A stretch of 37,586 nucleotides of DNA, from IMG/VR virus record IMGVR_UViG_3300031951_000530, positions 1 to 37,586 of that record; one strand, written 5' to 3'. Of this stretch, positions 21,289 through 29,345 are shown piece after piece. The stretch's first letter is position 1; each line of letters begins with the position of its first letter. The notes below the pieces were generated by a model. It was given only the letters and a program-made list of their open reading frames with translations. It ran no database searches and was not told the DNA's origin. A program made the translations under genes and the position numbers. The DNA is from a virus.

Positions 21289-21574
21289 GTTTAAACTTGA
21301 GGATGAAGATGTCAGATCAACAAGTATGGGGGCAGGTGGCGAAGACATCCTCTTCAGTCCAGTTGCGGCAAGAAGAGTTGGCCTTTCTGTGGAGTGCAAG
21401 TCAAGGGATAGAATTGCCGTATACGGCTACTATGAGCAAGCGAAAACAAACACTCCAGAAGCAAGAGAAGCTATCGTTGTTGTTAAACAGAATCGGTCCA
21501 GCCCTCTTGTAGTGGTTGATGCCGAGTATTTTTTCACTATCCTAGAAAGGGCAAATAGAGATGAGCAAGTATAG
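21218..21574 (+). CDS. PD-(D/E)XK nuclease, Holliday-junction-resolvase-like
   Basis: The 118-residue product has AKGRLLQQWVASLIKSKFKL, then VRSTSMGAGGEDILFSPVAA and LSVECKSRDRI. The GGEDI...ECKSR spacing matches the catalytic D...ExK core of PD-(D/E)XK enzymes. Such proteins in podoviruses are taken as endonucleases that cut branched DNA before packaging. The ATG at 21218 follows AAGGTG. It overlaps the upstream gene by 71 bases in another frame, which is unusually long for this phage. Confidence 0.8.
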   Translation: MKTSSAKAKGRLLQQWVASLIKSKFKLEDEDVRSTSMGAGGEDILFSPVAARRVGLSVECKSRDRIAVYGYYEQAKTNTPEAREAIVVVKQNRSSPLVVVDAEYFFTILERANRDEQV

Positions 21575-21836
21575 ATTTGAGTACATGGAACTTGATGAAG
21601 AGATTTGTCATGGTGTCGCTAACAACAGGACTATCACATTTGAGGCACAGTTTGATGATTGTGAACAGTGGGAAGTACCACTAAAGTCCTTTGTTGACTT
21701 CCTAAGTAGTATCTATGGCTATGACATCTCTGATCAGATCACTCTTGAGACTAACTTTGAATCACACACATTCAAGAGTGTGCCTCGTGATGAAGAATAC
21801 TTTCGTCCATTCGATGATACGGATGATCTTAAATGA
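21561..21836 (+). CDS. Hypothetical protein (91 aa)
   Basis: The product starts MSKYRFEYMELDEEICHGVA and contains ITFEAQFDDCEQWEVPLKSF then VDFLSSIYGYDI. The part VPL..FV(D/E)FLS.IYGYDI resembles short phage proteins of unknown role. It overlaps its neighbours at both ends (14 bases and ATGA). Acidic C-terminus. Confidence 0.68.
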   Translation: MSKYRFEYMELDEEICHGVANNRTITFEAQFDDCEQWEVPLKSFVDFLSSIYGYDISDQITLETNFESHTFKSVPRDEEYFRPFDDTDDLK

Positions 21837-22618
21837 AACATCTAGTGATTCCAGATTGCCAGGTTAAGGATGGTGTTTGTCTGGACTATTTAGACTGGAT
21901 CGGACAATACATTGTGGATAAGAAACCAGATGTAATAGTTAACATTGGTGACTTTGCTGACATGCCTTCTCTGTCTTCTTATGACAAAGGCACTAAGTCT
22001 TTTGAGGGTAGACGATACAAGAAAGATGTTGAAGTTACTGTAGCGGCTATGGATCGTTTACTAGCACCGATGAAGGAATACAATGCAAGAGCAAAACGAA
22101 ACAAAGAAAAGCAATATAGACCGAGAATGGTTCTCACGCTTGGCAACCACGAACAAAGAATTGCCAGAGCAGTTGAAAGCGACCCTAAACTCGACGGAAC
22201 TATTAGCATCGATGATCTCAAATACAGAGAAGCTGGTTGGGAGGTGTTTGATTTCCTTGAACCTGTTGTTATTGACGGTGTGGTTTATTGTCATTACCTT
22301 GTATCTGGAGTAATGGGTAGACCTATCACTACTGCTGCTGCTATGGTGACTAAGGTGCATCAGAGTGCTGTTGTAGGGCATCAGCAAGGAAGACAGATTG
22401 CTTTCGGTCGTAGGGCCGATGGTGCTGACTTCACCTGCATCATTGCTGGTTCTTGCTACATGCATGATGAGGATTACATGGGACACCAGGGCAACAATCA
22501 CTGGCGAGGGATACTGATGCTTCACGAAGTCAATGATGGACACTTCGATGAAATGATGATCAGTTTAGATTACCTACGAAGGAAATATGAATCCAATCAA
22601 CCTACACAACATACATGA
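21833..22618 (+). CDS. Calcineurin-like metallophosphoesterase
   Basis: The 261-residue product has the metal-binding motifs in order: IPDCQVKDG near the N-terminus, NIGDFADMPS at about 37-46, TLGNHEQRIARA at about 102-113, CHYLVSG, and VGHQQGRQIAF. The first motif has PDxQ where many relatives have DxH, a known phage variant. It is expected to hydrolyse phosphate esters, perhaps of DNA or nucleotides. Start is coupled to the upstream gene (ATGA). Confidence 0.85.
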   Translation: MKHLVIPDCQVKDGVCLDYLDWIGQYIVDKKPDVIVNIGDFADMPSLSSYDKGTKSFEGRRYKKDVEVTVAAMDRLLAPMKEYNARAKRNKEKQYRPRMVLTLGNHEQRIARAVESDPKLDGTISIDDLKYREAGWEVFDFLEPVVIDGVVYCHYLVSGVMGRPITTAAAMVTKVHQSAVVGHQQGRQIAFGRRADGADFTCIIAGSCYMHDEDYMGHQGNNHWRGILMLHEVNDGHFDEMMISLDYLRRKYESNQPTQHT

Positions 22619-22913
22619 GTTTTTTGATAAAGCCATGACGATGAATGTTAAAGAAGAGCAAGATAAATTATTTGAGGAAGCGTGGATGGAAGCAACTAAG
22701 AAACAGATAGGAGGTGATCATTATCAAGGCCAGATTCAGCCTTGGGACGCTATCATGGCCTGGGAGTTAGATCCTTGGCTTGCCAATGTAGTTAAGTATG
22801 TGCAGCGTCATGCAAGGAAGAACGGCAAAGAGGATCTTGAGAAAGCATTGCACTATCTGGAATATGCTCTTGAGAACTATGATGTTATTCGTAGTAAATA
22901 TTACAAAAGTTGA
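22587..22913 (+). CDS. DUF3310 family protein
   Basis: The 108-residue product contains KQIGGDHYQGQIQPWDAIMA, then LANVVKYVQRHARKNGKEDL and EKALHYLEYALE. The order HYQ...(I/Q)P.D.I.A..L....N.VKY..R...K.G.EDLEKA..YLE is the DUF3310 signature, sometimes called a nucleotide-kinase-like phage protein. It starts inside the metallophosphoesterase gene after GAAGGA. A role in nucleotide metabolism is suggested by neighbours only. Confidence 0.85.
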   Translation: MNPINLHNIHEFFDKAMTMNVKEEQDKLFEEAWMEATKKQIGGDHYQGQIQPWDAIMAWELDPWLANVVKYVQRHARKNGKEDLEKALHYLEYALENYDVIRSKYYKS

Positions 22914-22922
22914 CCTAGATCA

Positions 22923-23024
22923 ATGACTTTTTTGTTTACTTGTGTTACAGTCCTCGGCTCACTTTTGACAGGAGGATTTTATGTAGGAGGGGACAATGCC
23001 TTTGACTTTACGAGATGTAGTTAG
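22923..23024 (+). CDS. Possible 33-aa hydrophobic peptide
   Basis: The frame encodes MTFLFTCVTVLGSLLTGGFY followed by VGGDNAFDFTRCS. It opens with the same MTFL as the micropeptide at 14973. It has no clear ribosome site and overlaps the next, better supported gene. It may be only a spacer that opens by chance. Confidence 0.25.
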   Translation: MTFLFTCVTVLGSLLTGGFYVGGDNAFDFTRCS

Positions 23025-23154
23025 TAAGATTGCTCAATTGGATGAGATAACTGTGCTAGAGATATTAGAGATTACCTCGGAAGAATTAGCAGAACGATTT
23101 GTAGACAAAGTAGAAGCAAAATACGAACAACTGGAGAAAGAACTAAATGACTAA
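22996..23154 (+). CDS. Small conserved helical protein (52 aa)
   Basis: The ATG at 22996 follows AGGAGGGG, a strong ribosome site. The product is MPLTLRDVVSKIAQLDEITV with LEILEITSEELAERFVDKVE, predicted fully helical and acidic. The pattern LRD.V..I..LDE.T(V/L)LE.L.I.SE(E/D)L.(E)RF.D.(V/I)E is a short phage protein I recognise from several podoviruses. It overlaps the reductase start by 8 bases. Function unknown. Confidence 0.75.
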   Translation: MPLTLRDVVSKIAQLDEITVLEILEITSEELAERFVDKVEAKYEQLEKELND

Positions 23155-25042
23155 AATGGATCAATACCAGCAGTTTATCGGCAAGAGCCGTTATTCACGC
23201 TTTATCACTGAAGATAATCGACGAGAGAATTGGGCTGAGACTGTAGAGCGATATATTAATTTTCTACAGAATCATGTGAAAGAGAAATACGATTATCACA
23301 ATCCTGAGATCTTTGATGAACTCTACAAAGCAATATACAACCTAGAAGTCATGCCATCTATGCGCTCTGTTATGACCGCTGGTAAGGCATTGGATCGTGA
23401 TAACACTGCTGGATACAATTGTAGTTATCTACCTATTGATGATCCTAAAGCATTCGATGAAGCTATGTACATCCTACTCTGTGGCACAGGGGTGGGTTTC
23501 TCTGTGGAGCAACAGTATGTCAATCAATTACCTGAAGTCCCTGATCAATTATTTGATAGTAAAACTACTATCGTGGTATCCGATAGCAAAGAAGGATGGG
23601 CTAAGTCTCTACGGCAACTCATTGCTCTTCTTTACTCTGGAGAAGTGCCAAAATGGGATCTATCAAAGATTCGCCCCGCAGGAGCAAGACTCAAGACTTT
23701 TGGCGGTAGGGCCAGCGGTCCTGGACCATTGGAGGAACTATTTAAATTCACAGTTTCCAAATTTAGAACGGCAGTGGGTCGTCGTCTGTCATCGATCGAA
23801 TGCCATGATATTCTGTGCAAAATCGGGGAAGTTGTTGTGGTCGGTGGTGTGCGTCGTTCCGCTATGATCTCTCTGTCTGACCTGCAAGATGATAAGATGC
23901 GTCATGCTAAAGCAGGTGCGTGGTGGGAACAGAATGGTCAACGAGCCTTGGCTAATAATTCAGCAACATACACTCAGAAACCTGATATTGGTCAATTCTT
24001 GGATGAATGGACATCGCTGTACCATAGTCACTCTGGTGAGCGTGGAATCTTCAGTCGTGCTGCCAGCATTGCTCAGGTGACTAAGACTGGTAGGCGTGAT
24101 CCTAACCATGAATTTGGTACTAATCCTTGCTCAGAGATTATTCTGCGTCCATACCAGTTCTGTAACCTCACAGAGGCCGTTGTAAGGGCTGAGGATAGTT
24201 TTGATGACCTCGCCAGGAAAGTCCGTATAGCGACGATTCTAGGCACATTCCAAAGCACATTAACACACTTCCCATATCTGCGTAAGATTTGGCAAAAGAA
24301 CACTGAAGAAGAGCGTTTGCTTGGTGTATCTTTCACAGGTATTTTTGATAACAAGTGGATGAGTACCATCTGCGATGATACAAGGAATAAACTTGAACAG
24401 TTACGACAAATCGCTGTTGATGTCAATGCTGACTTCGCTATCGCTATCGGCATCAATCCGTCATCTGCAATCACTTGTGTTAAGCCTTCTGGGACTGTTA
24501 GCCAGCTTGTTGATTCTGCCTCTGGCATTCATGCTCGACATTCTCATTATTACATTCGTCGTGTTAGAGGCGATAAGAAAGATCCTCTTACGAAGTTTAT
24601 GATTGATAATGGTGTACCTGCTGAAGATTGCGTTATGCGTCCAGAGTCAACAGTGGTGTTCTCATTCCCTCAGAAAGCACCAGAGGATGCTACGCTGCGT
24701 GACCATCTAAGTGCTATTGACCACCTGGATGTATGGTTGATGTATCAGCGTCACTGGTGCGATCACAAACCGTCAGTGACCATCTCTGTGAAGGAAGATG
24801 AATGGATGGATGTTGGAGCATGGGTGTGGAGACACTTTGATGAAGTCTCTGGAGTATCTTTCCTACCGCATGATGGAGGTACTTATCGTCAAGCACCTTA
24901 TGAAGAATGTTCTAAAGAAGTCTATGAAGCACTACTAGCTAAGATGCCTAAGAACATTGATTGGGACTCTTTGAAAGAGGATACTGATAATATTGAAGGC
25001 GCACAGATGTTGGCTTGTAGCGCAGGGAGTTGCGAAATATGA
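23147..25042 (+). CDS. nrdJ: Ribonucleoside-triphosphate reductase, class II (adenosylcobalamin-dependent)
   Basis: The 631-residue product reduces ribonucleotides to deoxyribonucleotides using adenosylcobalamin. It aligns with the monomeric Lactobacillus-type enzyme. C92 (AGYNCSYLP) and C339 (QFCNL) form the redox pair, C328 in TNPCSEIIL carries the thiyl radical, and N326 and E330 are the partner residues. The 11-residue spacing between C328 and C339 is conserved. The C-terminal swivel pair is C624/C629 in ACSAGSCEI. It needs cobalamin from the host. It supplies precursors with ThyX, and is the marker enzyme of cobavirus-type phages. Confidence 0.95.
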   Translation: MTKMDQYQQFIGKSRYSRFITEDNRRENWAETVERYINFLQNHVKEKYDYHNPEIFDELYKAIYNLEVMPSMRSVMTAGKALDRDNTAGYNCSYLPIDDPKAFDEAMYILLCGTGVGFSVEQQYVNQLPEVPDQLFDSKTTIVVSDSKEGWAKSLRQLIALLYSGEVPKWDLSKIRPAGARLKTFGGRASGPGPLEELFKFTVSKFRTAVGRRLSSIECHDILCKIGEVVVVGGVRRSAMISLSDLQDDKMRHAKAGAWWEQNGQRALANNSATYTQKPDIGQFLDEWTSLYHSHSGERGIFSRAASIAQVTKTGRRDPNHEFGTNPCSEIILRPYQFCNLTEAVVRAEDSFDDLARKVRIATILGTFQSTLTHFPYLRKIWQKNTEEERLLGVSFTGIFDNKWMSTICDDTRNKLEQLRQIAVDVNADFAIAIGINPSSAITCVKPSGTVSQLVDSASGIHARHSHYYIRRVRGDKKDPLTKFMIDNGVPAEDCVMRPESTVVFSFPQKAPEDATLRDHLSAIDHLDVWLMYQRHWCDHKPSVTISVKEDEWMDVGAWVWRHFDEVSGVSFLPHDGGTYRQAPYEECSKEVYEALLAKMPKNIDWDSLKEDTDNIEGAQMLACSAGSCEI

Positions 25043-25167
25043 TGGTAGAACTTAACTTTATTGCTGGACTCATGCTAGGGTTTGAGTTGGTTAGAAACCC
25101 TGAAGATGATGATATTAGTCATCTTGTGATTGATATATTATTTCTAAGGTTTGTTTGCACCTATTAA
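25039..25167 (+). CDS. Small protein at end of early unit (42 aa)
   Basis: The ATG overlaps the reductase stop and follows AGGGAG. The product is MMVELNFIAGLMLGFELVRN with DDDISHLVIDILFLRFVCTY. Two hydrophobic patches flank an acidic centre, suggesting membrane association. The pattern NFIAG.MLGFE(L/F)V...........VID(I/L)(L/F)F(L/V)R is seen in other short phage proteins. It is the last rightward gene before the terminator. Confidence 0.6.
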   Translation: MMVELNFIAGLMLGFELVRNPEDDDISHLVIDILFLRFVCTY

Positions 25168-25190
25168 TAGTTTTCTCCGTGTAGTAATTT

Positions 25191-25220
25191 AAAAAGCCCT
25201 CAATCGAGGGCTTCTTTTTT
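25191..25220. terminator. Bidirectional Rho-independent terminator between converging units
   Basis: AAAAAGCCCTC-AATC-GAGGGCTTCTTTTTT forms a 6-bp GC-rich stem extended by A:T pairs. The T-run on the plus strand ends the early unit, and the A-run, read on the minus strand, ends the late unit after the lysozyme gene. Confidence 0.92.
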
Positions 25221-25695
25221 ATTTGCTGTAGAGATTTAATTCATCTCTTCGTCGCTTAAGTAAACCAGGTAAGACTTTGCCACCTGCCTTGGCCCACTTT
25301 AGAAACTCTTCAGCAGCACCAGCATAGTCACCACGATTGTGTTTCATACGCAGTGAACTACGCTGGAGATTACCTAGACCAACATTAAAAGCGAAACTAA
25401 CGAGTGCATCAAAGCGATGCTGAGTAAGCCCATTAGGACAAAGTCGTAGTACACCTTTTTCAAACCTTCTAAGGTCTTCTGCGAGGATCTGATCGACTTC
25501 TTCCATTGATAATGTTCTATCCCATCCTTGGGGAATTGGTAAACTTTTGCGGTCATCAAACTTAACTCCTATATGAGAGGGATCAATGACATGACCCACA
25601 CCTACGGTCCACAAGAGTGCAGGACAGCGATATGGCTTCTGTCGCACACCCTCATGGTGCTTAATCATTTCAATGCATTCTTTACTTACGACCAA
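25219..25695 (-). CDS. Endolysin: GH24 lysozyme with E-C-T catalytic site
   Basis: The 158-residue product cleaves peptidoglycan. The T4-lysozyme-type site reads EGVRQKPYRCPALLWTVGVG: E15, C24 and T30 sit where T4 has E11, D20 and T26. A Cys at the Asp position is known from P1 Lyz. Other GH24 segments are RFDALVSFAFNVGLG and LLKRRRDEL. I chose TTG at 25695 because GGGAG lies seven bases upstream; the first ATG is at 25668. A longer upstream frame overlaps the holin gene and looks like a shadow. The start overlaps the holin end. There is no clear signal or SAR segment, so export would depend on the holin. Confidence 0.85.
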   Translation of the reverse strand: MVVSKECIEMIKHHEGVRQKPYRCPALLWTVGVGHVIDPSHIGVKFDDRKSLPIPQGWDRTLSMEEVDQILAEDLRRFEKGVLRLCPNGLTQHRFDALVSFAFNVGLGNLQRSSLRMKHNRGDYAGAAEEFLKWAKAGGKVLPGLLKRRRDELNLYSK

Positions 25696-26167
25696 AGGCT
25701 TGACTCCCAAACCAGAATGATATAATCGAAGCAAACAGTATCTGCGTATCCTCGTCCCATAATAGGTTAAGAGCCTCCGCAAATGGTACGCCTTGTTGGA
25801 CAGCATACCAACAGCCAAATATATTGATAAAAGCAAGCATACCAAACATACAGTAAGTGATAATAGGACGCACTGACGCACGAAGGTTAATAACCCATGT
25901 AGATGCGCCTTGACCAATTGCAATATCGTGTTGTAGCAATGCACTATGTACAGAGGCTTGAGATTGTATAGCAACTTGTTCAGTCCTTATCTCTTCTACC
26001 TTCTGCTGTGCAAGATAGCCACGCTCTGCTAACATAAGTTCACGCTCATTCTGCAATTGAGCAAGAGCAAGTTCTTGTTTCTTGTCAGAGCGATCCTGAA
26101 AGAAGTCAAGAAACTTAGGCAATCCTCCAGCAAGGAAAGATATTAGGGTTGATAAAAGAGTAATCAT
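25682..26167 (-). CDS. Holin, three-span type
   Basis: The 161-residue product has a hydrophobic N-terminus (MITLLSTLISFLAGGLPKFL), a charged Gln/Glu helix in the middle (about 28-90), then two spans, IITYCMFGMLAFINIFGCWY and ILFASIISFWFGSQAF. This layout, with NLRASVRPIITY before the second span, fits the 3TM holin family. It overlaps the lysozyme gene by 14 bases. It should time lysis by opening the inner membrane. Confidence 0.82.
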   Translation of the reverse strand: MITLLSTLISFLAGGLPKFLDFFQDRSDKKQELALAQLQNERELMLAERGYLAQQKVEEIRTEQVAIQSQASVHSALLQHDIAIGQGASTWVINLRASVRPIITYCMFGMLAFINIFGCWYAVQQGVPFAEALNLLWDEDTQILFASIISFWFGSQAFGRK

Positions 26168-26168
26168 G

Positions 26169-26660
26169 CTATCCTTTCATATTTATATACAGCCACCATA
26201 ACAAACCTACTAAGAATAAGAGTAATCCAGTCAAAATAGCACCATATTTTAAATCTTCATAGAATGACTCTTTAGCCCTCTGCTGTGCAGCAATGAGTTT
26301 TAGTCTATTAAGTTTAACCTGGTGACGAATATCTAAGAATTCATTATAGCCATCCATACCATAATGGCATAATGCGCCATAAAGAAACTCATGCCGTATC
26401 TCTTGTTCCATCTGGATTAGTTGCTTCCTAGCAGCAAAGATATTTAAGGCTTCTTTAGTTTCTGAATCCTTAAACTCAAAGTGCTTGAAGATTGACGGCT
26501 TACCTTGCTTGGTATTAAGGTAGTCATAGACATGACCAGCCTTATCTGCCCACTCCGTCAATTGTCCCCAGACATCTTGTACTTCTTGACCTGCTGCTAT
26601 GCAAGTCTTAATACCACTCCAAATGGCACTAGCGGCTGCTAATGCCGATATTGGGTCCAT
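26169..26660 (-). CDS. Conserved phage membrane-anchored protein next to holin
   Basis: The 163-residue product starts MDPISALAAASAIWSGIKTC and has a long charged helical middle (IRHEFLYGALCHYGMDGYNE, VKLNRLKLIAAQQRAKESFY). One C-terminal membrane span (YGAILTGLLLFLVGLLWWLY) follows. The opening MDPISA...A......IK..I..GKE(V/I)(Q)D is recurrent in phage structural or lysis regions. A tail-anchored membrane protein here could support lysis or DNA entry. The function is not known. Confidence 0.7.
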   Translation of the reverse strand: MDPISALAAASAIWSGIKTCIAAGQEVQDVWGQLTEWADKAGHVYDYLNTKQGKPSIFKHFEFKDSETKEALNIFAARKQLIQMEQEIRHEFLYGALCHYGMDGYNEFLDIRHQVKLNRLKLIAAQQRAKESFYEDLKYGAILTGLLLFLVGLLWWLYINMKG

Positions 26661-29335
26661 TATTCCCCCGACTGCATTTGCATTCTTAAATCATCGATAA
26701 CATCCTTTGTTGCATCTTCAATAGGAAGCAGCACATTTGTACCGTCGATGTTTACAACAACTTCACCATTAGGTTGCAAAGCAACAAATCCTGTTTTTAA
26801 TCCTTTAGCAGCAAAGAAAGTAGACAAAGGAGATAGATCTATTGCTTTTAGTGTTTCTATACCAAGTTGCTTTGGATCAGAAATTTCACCGCTTTTTTCT
26901 AACGCTGCTTTAAATCCAGAGGGATTAGACAAAACAGCCTTATAAACAGCATCTTTATTCTCTTCAATTTGTTTACCTAAGAATTTAGAGAATATTTGTG
27001 CAGTAGCTGTTGATGCGCTCAAAATAGGGTTTGTTACTTTACTAAAAATACCTGACAACGGTATTCCCAATTGTCTCTCACCTAATTCTGGAGAAGCACT
27101 AGTAACAGGAACACCACGAGCAGGAGTGACACGGCTCATCTCTATGCCTTTTAGAATTGTCAGTGCGTTCTGATAGTCTTCTCTGTTACTTTTAAACAAA
27201 GCGCCAACAAGATTATCATTTGCTTTTAGAAAATCTACAGGATTAGGTTGTTGTGCCGCTGCATTTATTACATAGTTACGCAAAGAATCAGTTGCTTCAG
27301 GATCTTTTAAAGCAAGACTTTTAATTCTATTAAACTCTCTCGCACCTACTGCATTACCTGAAGCAGCAGCTAACAAAGACTGATTTATTGAATCTTGAAA
27401 TTCAGCAGATTTTAAAGAAACAATCCCATCGTCTCCAAGAGTTATGAATTTGCTATAACTGTCTCCAAGAACACCAGCAAGAATATTATTCTTAGATTTT
27501 TCTACTTCTAATGCTTTTCTTTCAAGCCCGTCCAATAAAGTTTGTTTGGAAGTTAATTCTTGTTTAAGGTTAGGAAACTTTGAAAGACCTTCATCGTATT
27601 TATCTACAAATGCTTTAATATCGTTTGCCGATAAAGAATCTCCTTTATCCCTGATAAGCATTGTATAAACACCGTCTTTAAGAAGATTATAAGCATCTTC
27701 TCTGCCGCCATAAATAGCTGAGAAATCATCTAGGTTTTCTGGTTTTGCTAGGAATTTACGCACTACCTCGCTATTAGCTAGTGTTTGTCCACGCTGATTA
27801 GAACGAAGAAGATCATAGCCCATGCCCTCTCTAAAGCGTGGTTTAAAACCGTTCTTATAGTATTGGTTGGCAATTGAAATAACATTCTGATAATCTTGAT
27901 CCTCGACCGTAGACAATGCCGAAGACAAAGAATTACGAATGTTTTTAAGTCTTACTGCTTCTGTAAGTGCTTCAGGAGTAGCAGCACCGTCCAATCTAAA
28001 AATACGAGAATTTAAACTTTTAATTGCTCCATCTACTTGTGACGCTTTAAGGGTGCTAAACACTTCATTACCTTGTTCGTCTATCTGCGGGAGAACACGA
28101 GACAATAGTGCTTTTTCTTTCGTAGGTAACGATTGAATAAAGTTTAAAGGATTATCAACATCATCACTAATAGTTTTAAAAATATTAGCAACTTGATCTC
28201 CACCAACAACTAAGTTTCTATTTTCAGCAATCTCATTTGCTTTAGCATACAAACTATTTTTTACATCCGTAGCTGCTTTAAGTTGCTGATCGTAAATATC
28301 CCTTAACTTTAATCCAATTTCTTGTTCACTGCCTTTTTTTGCTTTTAATCCAGCACCAAGATTTGTAATAGCATCGTTAAGTTTTATCTGTGTTTCTAGT
28401 GCTGGTGTCAGTTCTTTGCGTAACTGAGTACTAGCAGTGTTAACAATTCCTTGAGACTGTATTGGAAAGTTTCTAGCGAGTATCTGTTGTGCTGCTTTCT
28501 TTGTTTTTTCTTGCGACTGATCAATTTGCCCTTTAAATGCAGCACCGCCCTCACGAGCAATCTGTCGTTTAATCAAAGACTCAGCAACAGAGCTTTCAGT
28601 TATCTGTGCTAGGTTAGGTTTAAAATTAGGATTCTGAGCAGCAAGTCTTTCAGCAATACTTAATCTTATATTAAGATCAGGAATCTCTTGCCTAATCTGC
28701 TCTAAAGAACCGCCAAGCTGAAACTGAGCAATTTTACTAGAAATTTCAGGAGAGGCTTTTACAGCACTCTCTAGTGTTTGCTTTGCTACAAAAGGAGCAG
28801 TTACAAGAGGAGCCGCTAAAGGTGCGCCTAATTCTCCTACGATACGAGGACCGCCTAGAGCCTGTGCTACATCTCCACCAGCCTCTGACAGCATTCCATA
28901 ACCAAACATACTGGGAACACCGCCAATACCAAGAGAGCCTGTAACAGCCCTAGAACCAGCGCCTAAGTATCTAGTACCGTAATCTGCTTTACCAGGATAA
29001 ACAAGTTGATCTACTCCAGGCGGTTTAGCTCTTTCAAGCACACCCATACCACCAGTGTACATCTCTGTAATTTCAGCATCGGAAAAACCTTGTGCTTTTA
29101 ATTCTGCTTTTTCTTGTGGACTAGGGCCAGACATGAGGCTAAGTTTAGCCAAATCTTTTAGACCTTCAAAACCTTGCTGATACATATACTGACCTGTATC
29201 AGACATGCCTTTTATACCTACCCTAGAATCACCTCGTTGACCCCGAGAAAGACGACGATATTCCTCAATGTCTTCTTTAGTTGGTTGCGTATCCCACTCA
29301 ACCTGCTGACCATCAATATTTACGATAACACTCAT
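26660..29335 (-). CDS. Large internal virion / DNA ejection protein
   Basis: The 891-residue product is the largest in the window. It starts MSVIVNIDGQQVEWDTQPTK and is followed by LSRGQRGDSRVGIKG. A Gly/Ala-rich stretch (about 110-190) is followed by long helical regions with many Lys, Gln and Glu. This matches the third, largest ejection protein of podoviruses in position (T7 gp16-like), after two medium-sized proteins. I see no lytic transglycosylase motif. It probably leaves the capsid with the DNA. Confidence 0.7.
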   Translation of the reverse strand: MSVIVNIDGQQVEWDTQPTKEDIEEYRRLSRGQRGDSRVGIKGMSDTGQYMYQQGFEGLKDLAKLSLMSGPSPQEKAELKAQGFSDAEITEMYTGGMGVLERAKPPGVDQLVYPGKADYGTRYLGAGSRAVTGSLGIGGVPSMFGYGMLSEAGGDVAQALGGPRIVGELGAPLAAPLVTAPFVAKQTLESAVKASPEISSKIAQFQLGGSLEQIRQEIPDLNIRLSIAERLAAQNPNFKPNLAQITESSVAESLIKRQIAREGGAAFKGQIDQSQEKTKKAAQQILARNFPIQSQGIVNTASTQLRKELTPALETQIKLNDAITNLGAGLKAKKGSEQEIGLKLRDIYDQQLKAATDVKNSLYAKANEIAENRNLVVGGDQVANIFKTISDDVDNPLNFIQSLPTKEKALLSRVLPQIDEQGNEVFSTLKASQVDGAIKSLNSRIFRLDGAATPEALTEAVRLKNIRNSLSSALSTVEDQDYQNVISIANQYYKNGFKPRFREGMGYDLLRSNQRGQTLANSEVVRKFLAKPENLDDFSAIYGGREDAYNLLKDGVYTMLIRDKGDSLSANDIKAFVDKYDEGLSKFPNLKQELTSKQTLLDGLERKALEVEKSKNNILAGVLGDSYSKFITLGDDGIVSLKSAEFQDSINQSLLAAASGNAVGAREFNRIKSLALKDPEATDSLRNYVINAAAQQPNPVDFLKANDNLVGALFKSNREDYQNALTILKGIEMSRVTPARGVPVTSASPELGERQLGIPLSGIFSKVTNPILSASTATAQIFSKFLGKQIEENKDAVYKAVLSNPSGFKAALEKSGEISDPKQLGIETLKAIDLSPLSTFFAAKGLKTGFVALQPNGEVVVNIDGTNVLLPIEDATKDVIDDLRMQMQSGE

Positions 29336-29345
29336 TGCTTATCCT

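Noticed and set aside
25696-25974. A long N-terminal extension of the lysozyme frame with a hydrophobic stretch that looks like a SAR domain
   Set aside because: It lies completely inside the holin gene in another frame. The hydrophobic look follows from the holin's own membrane-coding DNA, and a good ribosome site supports the later TTG.
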